A stretch of 64,000 nt of DNA from Amphibalanus amphitrite. Taxonomy: Eukaryota; Arthropoda; Thecostraca; Balanomorpha; Balanidae. The notes beneath the pieces are model-generated. The model was given only the letters and a program-made list of their open reading frames with translations, was not told the DNA's origin and searched no databases. Location of the stretch: NCBI RefSeq assembly GCF_019059575.1, contig NW_024881568.1, positions 567,501 to 631,500 of the forward strand, written 5' to 3'. Each line of letters opens with the position of its first letter. The first letter of the stretch is position 1. Position numbers and translations under genes: made by a program. Shown here in pieces: positions 13,214 to 24,368 of the stretch.

Positions 13214-14540
13214 GGCTAGTTTCCCGAAAGTACATTGGTGTACGCCTCAGCCAAAACTGAGGCTCCCTGTCTGAGAAATGTAAACCATCTCCCAGGTAGT
13301 AGGTCCCTTGTCCATAAAACTCCTCCCACAAGTCGACAAATTTGAAGCCCATGTTTGAGCAGAGCTTCTCAACTGAGACATTTGCAGCTAAGGCACGTGA
13401 GTACCATTCTCTGGAGGCAGACATACGGGGAAGAATACCAGTTACGACCACCGGTTTTCTCGCCTCCCTTAAGCTTCGCAGCAAAGCACGGTAATCCTGG
13501 ATAAGTTTGACACTGCGCCTCGGACCTATATCGTTCACACCGACCTGAACTATTACGACATCAGGATCGCACTTGCTCAGCTCCTCCTGGACTGTAGCGT
13601 CCACGTCCGAAACAGATGCTCCCGGAACGACCACGCACCTGTCCTCTTTTTTACAAAACGCCTTTTTTAGAGGCCTCACCCTGGAGCCTCCCACAACCAG
13701 GTACCTCACCTCGTCCTTCTCGGCATCTGCCAGCACTTCATACCTGTTTGAGGTGTGGACTGGGATATGCTTTCCTTTGGTCACGGGATGGGATCTCGTT
13801 CCTTTCACCGTCGTCCACCCAGTCGACTCCTCTTCTATCCTCTTCGGCACGGTGTCAACTCCGCTTGCTCTCCCCTTCGGTACGGTCTCAGTTTCATCCA
13901 ATGTCATGAAGAATCTGCTGTTTGTATCACCGATTTCGTCGATCCCACGTGTAGGCTGGGTCGTAGAGTGGTCGACGAGGCCAATTCTCTGACTGACCTC
14001 ACTGACCTGACCTGTGGTTTGCCTTGACAGCTCCAGAAGGTAGGTCGCACAAGAGCCGCAGAGACCGTGCCCCTCCGACTGAGCATTACCTCCCTTGCCG
14101 TGATCTGATGCCGACATCGCGTTTCCTTCCCTGCTGTGATCTGCTGGGCTACGCCGTTCCTCGTAAAGCTCAGCAAGTTGACGCCTCAGAGAAGCATTTT
14201 CTTCCAAGAGCTGATTCACTTGCGTTTCTAAGTCTGTCTTCGTTTTCCTCTTTATGACCTTCTTATCTTTCACGATCATATTGTGTTTTTCTGTCAAGCT
14301 GCTCTCTTTACGCCGATCAGCCTCTCCCGTTTCTTCTGCAGTTTCGTAGCAGGCATCCGCCTGTCCATTGATCACTTCTTCCTCAATATATGAATCTTTG
14401 CTTTTGTTTTTTCCATCCGGAGTATCACTTTCGTGTAAATCTGGTTCTTTTCTGTTTCCTTCTTCATTCTTAGATTCTTCCGATATAGCCATAGTTGGTG
14501 AAACATCTGATCGAACTCTCCTTCGGCGTTTACTTGGCAT
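13197..14540 (-). CDS. CR1 LINE ORF1: coiled coil plus SGNH-hydrolase domain
   Basis: 447 residues from the ATG at 14540; the frame stays open upstream but without another ATG. Residues 1-100 are charged and rich in Lys and Glu, starting with the basic PSKRRRR. A leucine-zipper-like coiled coil spans about 103-129. A small Cys pair (CGSC) lies at 161-164. An SGNH/GDSL-type esterase domain covers about 280-430: block I VGGS (283-286), block III GVND (334-337) and block V DGLH (418-421). CR1 ORF1 proteins of this design bind element RNA and may act on membrane lipids; esterase activity is known for the family but inferred here. No stop or frameshift is present. It overlaps ORF2 and was probably expressed from the same transcript. 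Confidence 0.88.
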   Translation of the reverse strand: MPSKRRRRVRSDVSPTMAISEESKNEEGNRKEPDLHESDTPDGKNKSKDSYIEEEVINGQADACYETAEETGEADRRKESSLTEKHNMIVKDKKVIKRKTKTDLETQVNQLLEENASLRRQLAELYEERRSPADHSREGNAMSASDHGKGGNAQSEGHGLCGSCATYLLELSRQTTGQVSEVSQRIGLVDHSTTQPTRGIDEIGDTNSRFFMTLDETETVPKGRASGVDTVPKRIEEESTGWTTVKGTRSHPVTKGKHIPVHTSNRYEVLADAEKDEVRYLVVGGSRVRPLKKAFCKKEDRCVVVPGASVSDVDATVQEELSKCDPDVVIVQVGVNDIGPRRSVKLIQDYRALLRSLREARKPVVVTGILPRMSASREWYSRALAANVSVEKLCSNMGFKFVDLWEEFYGQGTYYLGDGLHFSDREPQFWLRRTPMYFRETSRVGGS

Positions 14541-14792
14541 TATGCAATGTCTCAATTTCGAGATCTGTCGTCAAATCCAGCACGTGATTGGCGATAAAAA
14601 TCAAGAGCTTTTTGACGATGGTGAAAGCCTCTGATGAGGCTTTCATGCCGTGAATAGAAATGCCGTGGCACGGCATTGGTGAGATTGGGTAAATGGAGTG
14701 CCGTGGATCAGCCGCCGTGGTAGGCATCCACGGCATCTGCATCCACGGCATTGGTAAGATTGGGCCCTGGTTTTCTGTAATTGAAATCACTT

Positions 14793-17758
14793 CTTAAGTA
14801 CACCACGTTTCATCTAATTACTATTGATAAATGTTTAAATTTTAAAGCGTGTACACTTTATTGTATACAACTTCCATGATGTATTTTGGTGAGAACGTTA
14901 CACTAAGCCCCCACTATAGCCAAAAGCTGGCCATACCCGTTGGTTTTATTTCATCCCGGGGATTTGCCATCCACGGACCCAATTCCAGCTGGCATTCTCC
15001 AGTCGAGAGCTGTGCCGCGAGAATACATAACGGGAAAACAGCCCAACGTCGCTCATACGAAGCGGCTGCCAAAACCCTGCAACACATGCTCGTATCATTT
15101 TTATTCTTCAGGCGTCAGGACATATATCAACAGAAAATTAGAAATATCAACTATTGCGACTACCACTGACGTCGTAAACCATCGCTGTAAGTTATTAAAC
15201 ATGTTTCTGGCATCGTAAGTGCTGGTTCAGGAACCCTTCCAATTGTTTTTGAAAAGAAGATTGGGAAATAAATGTTGGTTGCCGTTTGATAGCGCAGTAT
15301 AATGATGGAAAGTTATTAGCTTATTCGACACATGAGTTGTAATTTGCATATTTTAAATAGGGTACACGTTGCTGCAATACACTTTTATCCAGCGTTGGCA
15401 ATAACCAGCAGGGCAGGCGCCGAAGCGAGACACTGCAAGAAGTTGACAGTCCTCTCCAAAGATGGCGCTAGTAGTGGACGCCTGAAGTTATACTGTGCCG
15501 CATAGCTTTAGACCGCTCGGTGCAGTGTCGCGGTTGAGCAGCAGGTATCATTTGACCTGTGCTGAAAGGTGACTCGAAATAATGGCGGTCTTACATGCGG
15601 AATTCAGTTGTTCATGTTCAGTTGCTATTGATGTAGTTGATGATAAATGCATGGGTAAACATCGTGAGGACTGACGACATTCAAGCTAAACTGAAAACGC
15701 ATTCATTGAATTGATTGCATTGCCAGCAAAATGGATACGTTTGAAGAGTACCCATTTCAGCTTAATTATTTTATGTCCTGGTTATTTGACAGAAGTAAGT
15801 TAATTATAGATAATCAAAAATGTATATGTATCTTAGTGGGCGCACTCCTATAATACAGGAAGTTATCAAGAGTGAACACATGTTCTGCTTCATATTTTGT
15901 CAGAAGTATGGGTGATAACTTTGAGCGTTTGTTTCGGTGCGAAGCGCCGTTATCCTAATCACAGCTGTCTCAGCAGCAGCAGAAAGCTCTGATTCCCCGT
16001 GATCCGTCAGCAGATTGTAATAACAGGCGCCTTTCATTTCTCACAGCAGACACCATCTTGCGGCTGCCGGGGCCGGCCACAGGCGATTTGGTTTCGTCTC
16101 ACGTGTAATCTAGAATTTCACGAGCGGCAGAGAGGCTCCATTCCCAGCTGGATAAATCAGACGGGGACGGACGGAGCAGTCGGCTGCCCCTCTCCGTGTC
16201 CCCGGGGCAGTGACCGCGGACCGCCGCTGACCGGTCAGTGGAGGGCCGCCGACAATGACCGCCCGGGGATCAGCTCAACGACCCACAATTCCAGCGGCAG
16301 TCAGACCCAGTACCGGGTACTATCCTGTGGTCGGCTGTAAATGGCGTGACGTATGGCGCTCCAGGTCACACCAAATAGCGCTGTACCACACGAGCTAACA
16401 TCCAATCACATCGAATAAAACCGCTCAGCGGCCGAATGGCGACCAATCACTCCGGCTCGCGGCTCTCGGTCAGTAATGGCGGGGTCGTGTCGGCCGCCGC
16501 TGGCCGTCCACCGGAACCGCTGCGCCCCTGACGCGGAGGACGGCATGCCCCGGCAAAAACCCAGCTCACTGACTGAGGCAGCTGGGTCGCCGGCGGACCG
16601 GCCGGCTCGGCTGTCACACCCGCCGGGGCCTTTTTATCGCCCGGCCAGGCTCACTTTGCAGAACAGGAATAGTCGGAGGATTATTACAAAAGGAAATGTG
16701 TGCATAAATCATAGTCAATCTTGTTACAGGAGCGCCTGATTCATTTGACGTTAAACTGAATGGGTAGCCCTGGGGTCGTCAATTGAATGGTTTCGAAGGT
16801 TTTATGCTCTTATAGAATTGTTTTCAAATATATTCAATAAACTGAAAACCACAGTCGTGTTTCCTGTGCGTTCGTGGTGTTTAGATTTTTAGCGTATCTG
16901 TGTGACCTCTGGTGTGCCTGTGTGACCTCTGCGGTTAGACAGCTCTGTGAACAAATCGCGGCCGATAATCGAATTCCCCTCCCCCCAACAGTTCGCTGGG
17001 AACATCCCATTAACGAGGCCGGTTTAAGCGCCCCAATCGTAACTCAGGCCCCGGGGCGGTGTTCAAACACAGCGCTGCCGGCTGTGAGGTGTCGGCGCGG
17101 CCCGATTGGTCGGGAGCTGTTTAGACTGCTGTATAATGGTGTCGTCACTCGTTCGGAGGAGACCGGCTCGTAACGACACTGATCACTGCTGCAGGGATGG
17201 TCTCGGTCCGTCCAAAGGTAGTGTCATGGAGATTGGTGGATCGCCCGGTTTGGAGTGTGTCCTTGGTCTTCCCTGCTGAACAGAATGGAAAAAGGGGATA
17301 TGGACTTGCAGCTTATTAAATTCCTTGTATTTACCAAGTTTTGCATCATTTGCTCATTTTGATTACAAGAGAAAGACCATGGGTTCCTACTTATGAAGCA
17401 AAACTATTCAGCGGAATCCAACACATGTCCTCACCAAACGTTAAATAATTATTCACTTAGCTTGATTTGCTTTGCCTTTGTTATGTCTGCGATGGGGTTG
17501 CTAACTTGCTATGAAACAGTTTTCATTATCCGTGCAAGTTCAAGCGCTTTACTTGTTCAGCTGATGGCACATCCCGCATTTGAGTGCCAGCCAGAGAAGT
17601 GCTCCCATTTTCGGAAACAAATGTTTCATACATAATGTACTGAGCTGCCCGCATATATGCAGAGCTTCCCAAAAGATTTTTTCTTTGCTATCTAGCATTT
17701 CAGCATTATGTATCAAGTAATGGATTTCGGTAATTGACATTAAATCGGAACATTATTC
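14793..17758. other. Unique DNA, no supported gene
   Basis: Noncoding DNA, probably intron of the transporter gene. CpG-rich patches at about 16040-16660 and 16960-17180 have short open frames but no recognisable domain. I saw no inverted-repeat element or RNA gene here. Confidence 0.4.
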
Positions 17759-17762
17759 TTAA

Positions 17763-18794
17763 CCCTCGCCGGCCGAGGGGGGGGCGGGTGCCGCCCCCCC
17801 CCCATAGGGTTTTTTCGCGATAGCTCCGAACACGCTGGCGATAGAGAGCTGAAACTTGGCATACCTGACCTTTGATCCAAGCCGCATCTTTTGACACCAA
17901 CCGCATTTTTGGGTCAGGTCAGGTCACTGACCTATGACGTCATAAGTGAACCTCTGCACGGTCTTCAGATGTCGCAACTTCGCAACGCCCTCATTGCCAG
18001 AGGAGATGTCACAGGGAAATGAAACTTGCAGGATCTAGTATCCATTATGAGTCTCACAACTTGTATATCTCGGATTTTTCCTAAAGGTCATATGAGGTCA
18101 GGCCATTTTCGTGACCTCACCATTATAAGTCAATGGGGAAAAATGAAAACTGCTATTCTGGCGCCGGGAACGATCTCCAACTATCTCAAGCACACAGAAT
18201 CGCGATTTGATGCACTCTTTGCAAGTTAGATGCGTCACTTTTGCAATGTTGACCTTCCGTGACGTCATTTATGACGTCATCAAGGTCATATTAGTTTTTC
18301 GTCAATAAATCCCGATCAAATTGAGCTAGCGAGTCGAAAAAGTCACCAATGGACTCAGGAAGACCTGCCGAATCGAATGATATGCGATATGACATCTTTC
18401 GACCAACTTCGTGACCTGGGGGTGCTGACCTGACCTTGACCTGAGGTCAACACCCTAAGTTGACCTGACCCGAACACAAAAAGTATATCATTCGACGCGC
18501 CTGAGCGAGGCGAACACGATGCTGCCAAAATCGCGGCTCTGCGGCCGTTTTTTGCGAAGTTATTCACCAAAAACTGAACCGTACCCTGGGGCACTTGACC
18601 TGACCTCAGAGGTCACCGGTTGACCTAGGACCTTAAAATCGGGTACCAATCTCTGCGTCTCGTAACGGCGCACACGCTTGTTTTTTTCCGCGAGGCGCTA
18701 GCTCCACCAGGGGAGAAACGGCGAGGGGGGTCGTACCCCCCCCCCCCCCCCCTCGGCCGGCGCGTATGTAGAAAACCAATAGGTCCGGCGAGGG
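17763..18794 (-). mobile_element. TTAA element E3
   Basis: TTAA at 17759-17762 and 18795-18798. Both ends start CCCTCGCCGG. The left (short) end is CCCTC-GCCGGCCGAGGG then a G-run/C-run hairpin. The right (long) end has GCCGG, a 23-base spacer containing GGTTTTC, then GCCGGCCGAGGG and a longer G-run. The interior carries many AGGTCA/TGACCT and TGACGTCA words. DNA inside the long end (GAGCTAGCGCCTCGCGG) matches that of E5 and E6, so these three are one subfamily. Non-coding. Confidence 0.8.
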
Positions 18795-18798
18795 TTAA

Positions 18799-20120
18799 AA
18801 TCAAGTCAAATAATGCACTTAACAGCAACCAAAATCGTACTTTTTTATTATTCAGAAAACGAGATGTCAAAGTTATAATGGAAAACAAACCAAGGCAGTT
18901 CGTTTAGCCATGTGTGGAACAATAACAACAGAGTTCGCCTAAGCGGCAAGTGACGATCCCATGAATCCACCGGGGATTTAATTTAGACTTAATGACAGCC
19001 ATTAGCCCGGGGCGGTTTTCTCGAGAACTGGCGGAAAATTTATCATGACACGGCTGGGTGGGCAGGCCGCCATTCTCAGCAGGCTCGTGGGTCCCACGCA
19101 AATGTAGGAACTAGGAAGCCACCCATGCGGTCCAGTGCCTTAGAATTCCTCTGAACGTGCAGAATGTTTAGAATTTGTTTGCCACGAACTTTTGTCAGGT
19201 GGTGTCAATTGATGCATAAAAGCGTGTATTCATGTAACTCATGGGTTGAAATCTAAAAAGACCACAAATATTAGCTGCAAGAAATACACCCTAAATTCAG
19301 AACCGACGAACTCCATTGATTGATGACACTCCGGTATTAGGAAAACACTCTAAATCAACGAAGAGCTTTCAGAGATGGGTTAGGCCATGCGAACAGCAAA
19401 CACAGAAGTAGGTAGCTAAATGTCAGAGCTTAGGATATTTCAACCATCGTGAGTTAAACCTGTTGCATGTGAATTGTCAATCGCTGTAAAAAAGTGAGTT
19501 TCTCTGAATGCGAAAGCAATTTGAGGGAGTGAATACGAGTTGACGGTATTCGTATCACCAATGTGTCGTATCCACAAAAAAGTCCAGAACAGCATCGTTT
19601 CGTGCATGACTTGGTGATGATACTCTGCCGCCAGCCTGGTTACGGACCGCAGAAACTCTTCTTCCCTGCGTGTCTGGCTTCCTGGATTCCATACAACTTT
19701 TGTTCCATTTATACCGTCCGCACGGTTTTACGGTTTATACCATGCATGCACTTCGAGACCTCAATGCACAAATGTGACTTTAGCCGTCTAGCTAATTCGC
19801 AGTCATGTCGTGAGGCAAACGAAGATAGGGTTTAATAATTCGAGCCGAATACGGCATAAAACGGCGATGAAAATTTACAACGCCCAAACTCCAATATGCT
19901 TCCAAAATCGCGATAAGACAGCGTTACTTGGGGTCTAAATCCAGTGAAAATTGAATGGCCGCAGGTTATCGCAGAAAGATTAAAGCCGCCCCAAATCGCC
20001 AGCCACGCTGATCCCTTCTTATAATAGCATTAGTTGGCGACAGCTGAGCACTGGCACAAGTTATCTAGCCACAGCCAAATGCATATGATAAATATTTCCA
20101 TCTTCCAGAATGGTGCTAAA
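18799..20120. other. Unique DNA, nothing recognised
   Basis: Moderately AT-rich DNA downstream of the transporter exon on the minus strand, so probably intronic. No convincing exon, RNA or repeat was seen. Confidence 0.4.
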
Positions 20121-20188
20121 ATTCATACAAGAAACACCCACGATGACATCGCCTCAGCAGGTCCCTGTCTGTGCTCGATGTAGGACTC

Positions 20189-20194
20189 ACCTGC
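20189..20194 (-). other. Splice donor of the transporter exon
   Basis: On the minus strand the sequence reads GGCAG|GTGAGTCC, a consensus metazoan 5' splice site. Beyond it the frame continues for only 21 further codons without family resemblance, which supports splicing here. Confidence 0.75.
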
Positions 20195-21043
20195 CTGCCA
20201 GACTGCCTGGCGCGCCGCGGGCTGCTCCTCCCGCTCCCCTGCCGCCCTCTCCGTGAAGAACTCGGTGACGATGGGCGCCAGCAGCGCCCCGAAGGCGGTC
20301 TGCAGTCCGGCCACTGCGCCGTGCAGCGCGGCCGCCACGGCCAGCACGCACCAGCCCCAGCCGCCCTCCGGGTAGTAGTGGGTGCGGATGTTCTGCACGC
20401 TGGTCTCCGGCAGCGCGGCCATGTTGAGAAAGCACGGCTGCAGGTCGTCGTCCCCCGCCGTGGCCGGCACGGACATGGAGCGGCCGTAGTGTTTGCGGAT
20501 CTCCAGCGGAGGAGAGGGCGGCGACTTGACCAGGTTGAGCTGTGTGGTGCGCGCCCGCAGCAGAGGCGGCCGTTTGAAGCGGCGCGGGATGAGCGGCTGC
20601 GGTGCCGAGGACGGCTCGTCCGGGGTCCGCGAGCAGCCCGGCTCGGAGACCGGCTGGGGTTCGGACGGCGCGCACGACACCACGGCCCCCGAGTCGGCCT
20701 CGATGGAGGCGACAGTCTTACTTGCAACGTCATTTTCATTCGTATTGCTTCTGCCCCTGACCACGACTGTGTCGTGTTTTCCAGCACGACCGTTGCCAAC
20801 TTCGCCGTCCGAAACGCTACCGGTACCTCCGGCGGCATTTTCAACCACTTGGGTGTCCTGAATACTTATCATACTGCACCGACAGTCTATTTTTGGTCCA
20901 CAGTCAGTTGTTGGTCCACAGTTGGCCTTCGGCTCACAGTTAGTCTTTGGCCCACTGTTGGTCGCTGGCCCGTCACCGTGCTCCGTGTCGGGCTCGTCCA
21001 CTGCATTGGCCCGCACCAGCCTGGCTCTGGTCCTCATTGCCAT
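20191..21043 (-). CDS. Monocarboxylate transporter-like protein, first coding exon (partial)
   Basis: From the ATG at 21043 (context GTGATGG) the frame runs 284 codons plus one base to a CAG|GTGAGT splice donor at 20191/20190, giving a phase-1 intron. Residues 1-220 are hydrophilic, with a Cys/Pro six-residue repeat (PKTNCE, PKANCG, PTTDCG, PKIDCR) at about 32-55 and proline-rich, basic stretches. Residues 223-231, YYPEGGWGW, match the conserved [D/E]GGWGW signature before membrane helix 1 of SLC16/MCT transporters; helix 1 follows at about 231-262 (VLAVAAALHGAVAGLQTAFGALLAPIVTEF). The family has 12 helices and moves monocarboxylates, thyroid hormones or related solutes across membranes with protons or by facilitation. 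The other 11 helices must be in exons further left; none is visible, so the intron is at least about 20 kb. Substrate cannot be told. The first 222 residues are long for the family and could be regulatory. Confidence 0.82.
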
Positions 21044-21061
21044 CACTCTATCGACACACAC

Positions 21062-24000
21062 GCTGGGAACTCCCTACGGCCCGGGTCTATAGCGCAGTCG
21101 GTGACCGGCGAGCCCGCCGCAGCCATCACTCAGAGCAGAAGGCATAATGCGACGGCGACGGCGCGCCGGCCGCGGGGCAAACAATTGCCCCCGACCGCCT
21201 CCGCTGCCGGCGCGGCGCCGGGAGAATGTATTGGCCGATTATTGGGGCCGGCGTGGGGTGCGACACAATGTCGCGTCTGTTCCGTGCTGGTCCTCTGGCC
21301 GGTCTGCGTGGTTCTCTAGCTGGGCTGCGGTTTTACGGGAGGTGTGCGTGGTTCTCCGCGCTGTCCGGAGCCGCAGGTGGTTCCGTTCCGCTGTGAGAGG
21401 GGTTCCTGCGCTCCGTAGCGCTCCGGGCGCAGCTGGCCGCTCCGGAAGCCAGACTAGAAGTTTGTCCGCAGATGTCGACTTCTGGCGCACTGCGAGACGG
21501 TCTATTTGAAAAGTTCTCACGCCTCAGCAGACAGACATTTCCACCGAAAGATACGATCCCGAGTCCACAAGACGCTGTTCCGGTTTGCAGTTTATCACTC
21601 AGACCCGCAACGGCACACAATGCGTCAGCTCTGAGGACGCCGTCTCCAATTCACTCATCTCACAATATTTATCTCGACGCCACCACATAATAAAAACACG
21701 GGCCGTCACTCAGCGAGGAGGGTAATCACAGCGGGTCTGTGAGAGCCAGCGTGTGACACTTGGGCACTCCCACTCACTGCTAATCGACCGTGTTACGTGT
21801 TACGCTCCGGCCGGGCCGCCCGGGGCGGGGGCGGGGGCGGTGGCGGCGCGAGACGCTCCGTCGGACCGGCCGACGGCGTCTTATCTGGCGGCGTCGGGCC
21901 GGCGCGCCGCTGAGTGGCACGCGCCGCGCTCCTCTCACGCCTGTCTGTCCTCCCTGCGGCTGGCCGGGCCCTCAGTGGCCAGCGCTGCTGACCGGCCGAC
22001 GGAGCGGGCGGCGCCGCGTTCACGGATGTCACTCTCCAGTCGGCAGATTGCCGCTAGGAATTGCCGCTCGGCCGCGCCGCTAAAACCGGCGCTCGCCGGA
22101 GACTGGCAGCGATTAGGGCCGCGGCACATTAGGCCATTCGACTCCGATGTCGCCGGAGAGCCCGGCCGGGGCTCGAGTCGAACCAACGCAAAGATTTCTT
22201 TCAGATGCCGCTCAACTGCTCGCAGCAGACGAATGGCCTCAGAGATGCAATTTGCATGTGGCCGCATTCAACCGGGGAAATCTCATGAAAAATGGCATCG
22301 AAATCGAGGCCCAATGGCTTGTCGTTTGCCTAAGTAAATCATTACTGAGTCGCTGAGTGTACGCCGACGCTACATGACTGGGCGTGGTGACTTGAGTCGC
22401 TCTCCACTTCTCTAAACACATTCAGATTGTTTATCTGAGCAAACGTACCCGTGAGAAGTGTGTGAAAGTTAAACAAATATGTACCCATAAACGTAGGACC
22501 AAATGCTTTTTAAGTCACACGGTTATCTAAAAGGAATGATATCAACTTTCTTTGGCAAACAACGATACGGAAAAGTTAAAGCGGCCGACAGTTTGTTGCG
22601 AGTAAAGCCTTCGTAAATCGGTGAAAAAATGAAATTTGTTTCTCACAACCAAGTAATAACAGCAAAACTGGTACACTTAGCTTGTACTTGCTAAGTGCAC
22701 CGTTGACTCATTGCGTCACTCGGAAATCATGTCGCATTGAAACTAATCCCCACGCATGATGTATCCCTTCCTCATCCGGTATGTACAAACGGGCATCACC
22801 CGACGTGAATATTTGTAACTGGCCATCAGACGGCACTCGACTTTTAGCATGGTAGACGGCTAAACGTCATTTATATGAGAAGGTATATATACCTATATAA
22901 CTTTATAGCATAGCTCGTCACTCCTAATTTATGTATGTTTCCATCTCAGTAACAGCTCACCAGCACCCAATATAGCCACAGATGAGCTGTTATCGAGCCC
23001 GTCACTCAGCAACGGAGCTCATCAACGCCGCAAACTAGCCAGCAACTCCGTAAGCAGCTCAGTGTTCAGAGAACCCTCCCGTATCTCGAACCGAAAGCCA
23101 CCCGAAACACGAGCGCTTACAATTTTGCAGGCCTCGGGCCACGTAACAAATAGGTCACGTACCGCGCTGTCGCTATGTAACTCCCTGTGTCACCACGAAC
23201 CGGTCTGCGTCGCCACCACTGACCGCTCGTCGCTCGCGACACTCGGACCGACGGCACGCCCCGGCCGACACACGCGCCGACGCTCCCGCCCCGCGACTGA
23301 CAAACCGTCGACGACGACGACCGGCCAGCGGCGGCGGCGGTAGCGGCGGGGGCGGCGGCATTGGTTGTGGGGGGGGGGGGGGGTATGAGGGGGGGCTGTG
23401 CGTGCACGTTCCGTACATCCTATGTCGTTCTGGTTAATGCTCCCGGTCTCTAACGACCTTCGGATGAGCGTAGGTTGTCGGTAAGCTGACCGCGAGATGA
23501 CCGTAAGATGACCGATCACGTGATGAGTTGGCGTGCCCCCAGCTGACCCACCCCCGCTCGCAGACCGTCCTCTCGGCATGCGTCAGAGTCGGACGGACTG
23601 TCGACTCGACTAGCAGTGGGCTCTCGTCGAGAGACGCGCTCGGTGAACCATGGAGACTGCGGGCGTGTGTTGGTCAAAATAGTGACAGTGGTGACTGTGA
23701 CGTGACTCAGTCAACATCAGTGACGTGATCGTCAGTCAGATCATCGGAGCCGCTCCAGTCGCTGCCAACTGCCCGTGGCTGTCCCTGTACCCCATCCCGC
23801 GGTCATCTCCATAGCTATCAGAAGCGCCTCTCGGTCATCAACGACCCAGCGTCACCGATGCGGCAACAGGGGTCATCAACGGCACCATCGGTGTTAGGAA
23901 CGTCATCGCGCAGCCGGCGCCGTCATCACCAGCGCGTGCACTCGTCATCAGCGTGGCGGCGGCGTCATCAGGACCCCGACTCAGCCGGCGGGTCACCCGA

Positions 24001-24360
24001 GCACGTGTAATGACGCTGCACGCGGCCGAGTGTGAGCGATGCGGGCGCCGTCATCCGTCTGGGTCCCCGCGATGGCCCGCGGCCAGCACGCCGGATGGGA
24101 CGATGTCCGGCACTGCCGGCGCGGCCGGCTGATGATGACCCGAGGTCAGGAGGTCGCCATTCAGATACGACATGACGCCCAGCATGGGTTCGGTGTAAGC
24201 CGTAAGGGAGGCTCGCCGAAACGGAACAGGATGTGTGGATTCGTTTTCTGTGGCCTGTGCAACTTGATGTGTGCCAAAGCTGTACTTATTCACCAAACTG
24301 AGGGTTATGAACTAAGATGTTGTTCAAAAACAACTAAACGAAATGAAAACAAATGGGTGT
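21062..24360. other. CpG-rich DNA upstream of the transporter exon
   Basis: High GC with frequent CpG, strongest at 21140-22130 and 23170-24130, as expected near a promoter or 5' untranslated exon of the transporter. No TATA box or start can be fixed. Other contents: a TATA-rich palindrome AGGTATATATACCT near 22880, a G-run at about 23367-23383, and irregular GTCATC words at 23800-23980. Open frames overlap on all strands and carry no recognisable domain. Confidence 0.4.
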
Positions 24361-24368
24361 ATTACGAT

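Larger units (their letters stand above)
9800..14640 (-). mobile_element. CR1-type non-LTR retrotransposon, nearly full length
   Basis: A minus-strand LINE of about 4.8 kb with ORF1 (coiled coil plus SGNH esterase), ORF2 (endonuclease plus reverse transcriptase), a 3' UTR of about 450 bp and an 8-bp tandem repeat tail, TTTATGTC on the coding strand. An SGNH esterase in ORF1, no RNase H, and a short repeat tail instead of poly(A) are CR1-clade traits. The 5' end lies somewhere between 14560 and 14640. Only one frameshift interrupts coding, so the copy looks young. Confidence 0.85.
8422..14765. mobile_element. TIR element (GCCCAATCTTACC ends) hosting the CR1 LINE
   Basis: The left end GCCCAATCTTACCAATGCC and the right end, its reverse complement, are near-perfect inverted repeats. 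The subterminal 130 bp at each side carry many ATGCCGTGAAT/ATTCACGGCAT words in both orientations. It is flanked by CCAGG (8417-8421) and CCTGG (14766-14770); the empty site in MITE copy B reads CCTGA, so a 5-bp duplication at CCWGG is likely. Alternatively CAGGGCCC is the true end, as in hAT elements, but no 8-bp duplication is seen. No transposase is visible. Confidence 0.7.
5987..14792. mobile_element. hAT-like MITE copy A, split by two insertions
   Basis: Begins TAGAGATGTCAATCGG and matches the uninterrupted copy at 36698-36957 in three pieces: 5987-6049, 8224-8416 and about 14766-14792 (ending in ...GAAATCACTT). All pieces share runs of GGTATCGGTATCC-type words. The original element was about 270 bp; everything between is later insertion. 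No 8-bp duplication is evident around this copy, unlike copy B. It is non-coding. Confidence 0.75.

Noticed and set aside
13573..13992. 139-codon plus-strand frame
   Set aside because: Antisense to LINE ORF1.
8418..14769. Reading the GCCCAATC element as a standard hAT (CAGGGCCC ends)
   Set aside because: The bases outside do not form an 8-bp duplication (TCGGTATC versus GTTTTCTG); the CCWGG reading fits the empty site better, though it stays open.
20171..21319. 382-codon plus-strand frame
   Set aside because: Antisense shadow of the transporter exon in GC-rich DNA; no domain, whereas the minus strand has the MCT signature and a splice donor.
21753..22337. 194-codon frame upstream of the transporter
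   Set aside because: Ala/Arg-rich with no domain; expected by chance in CpG-rich sequence.
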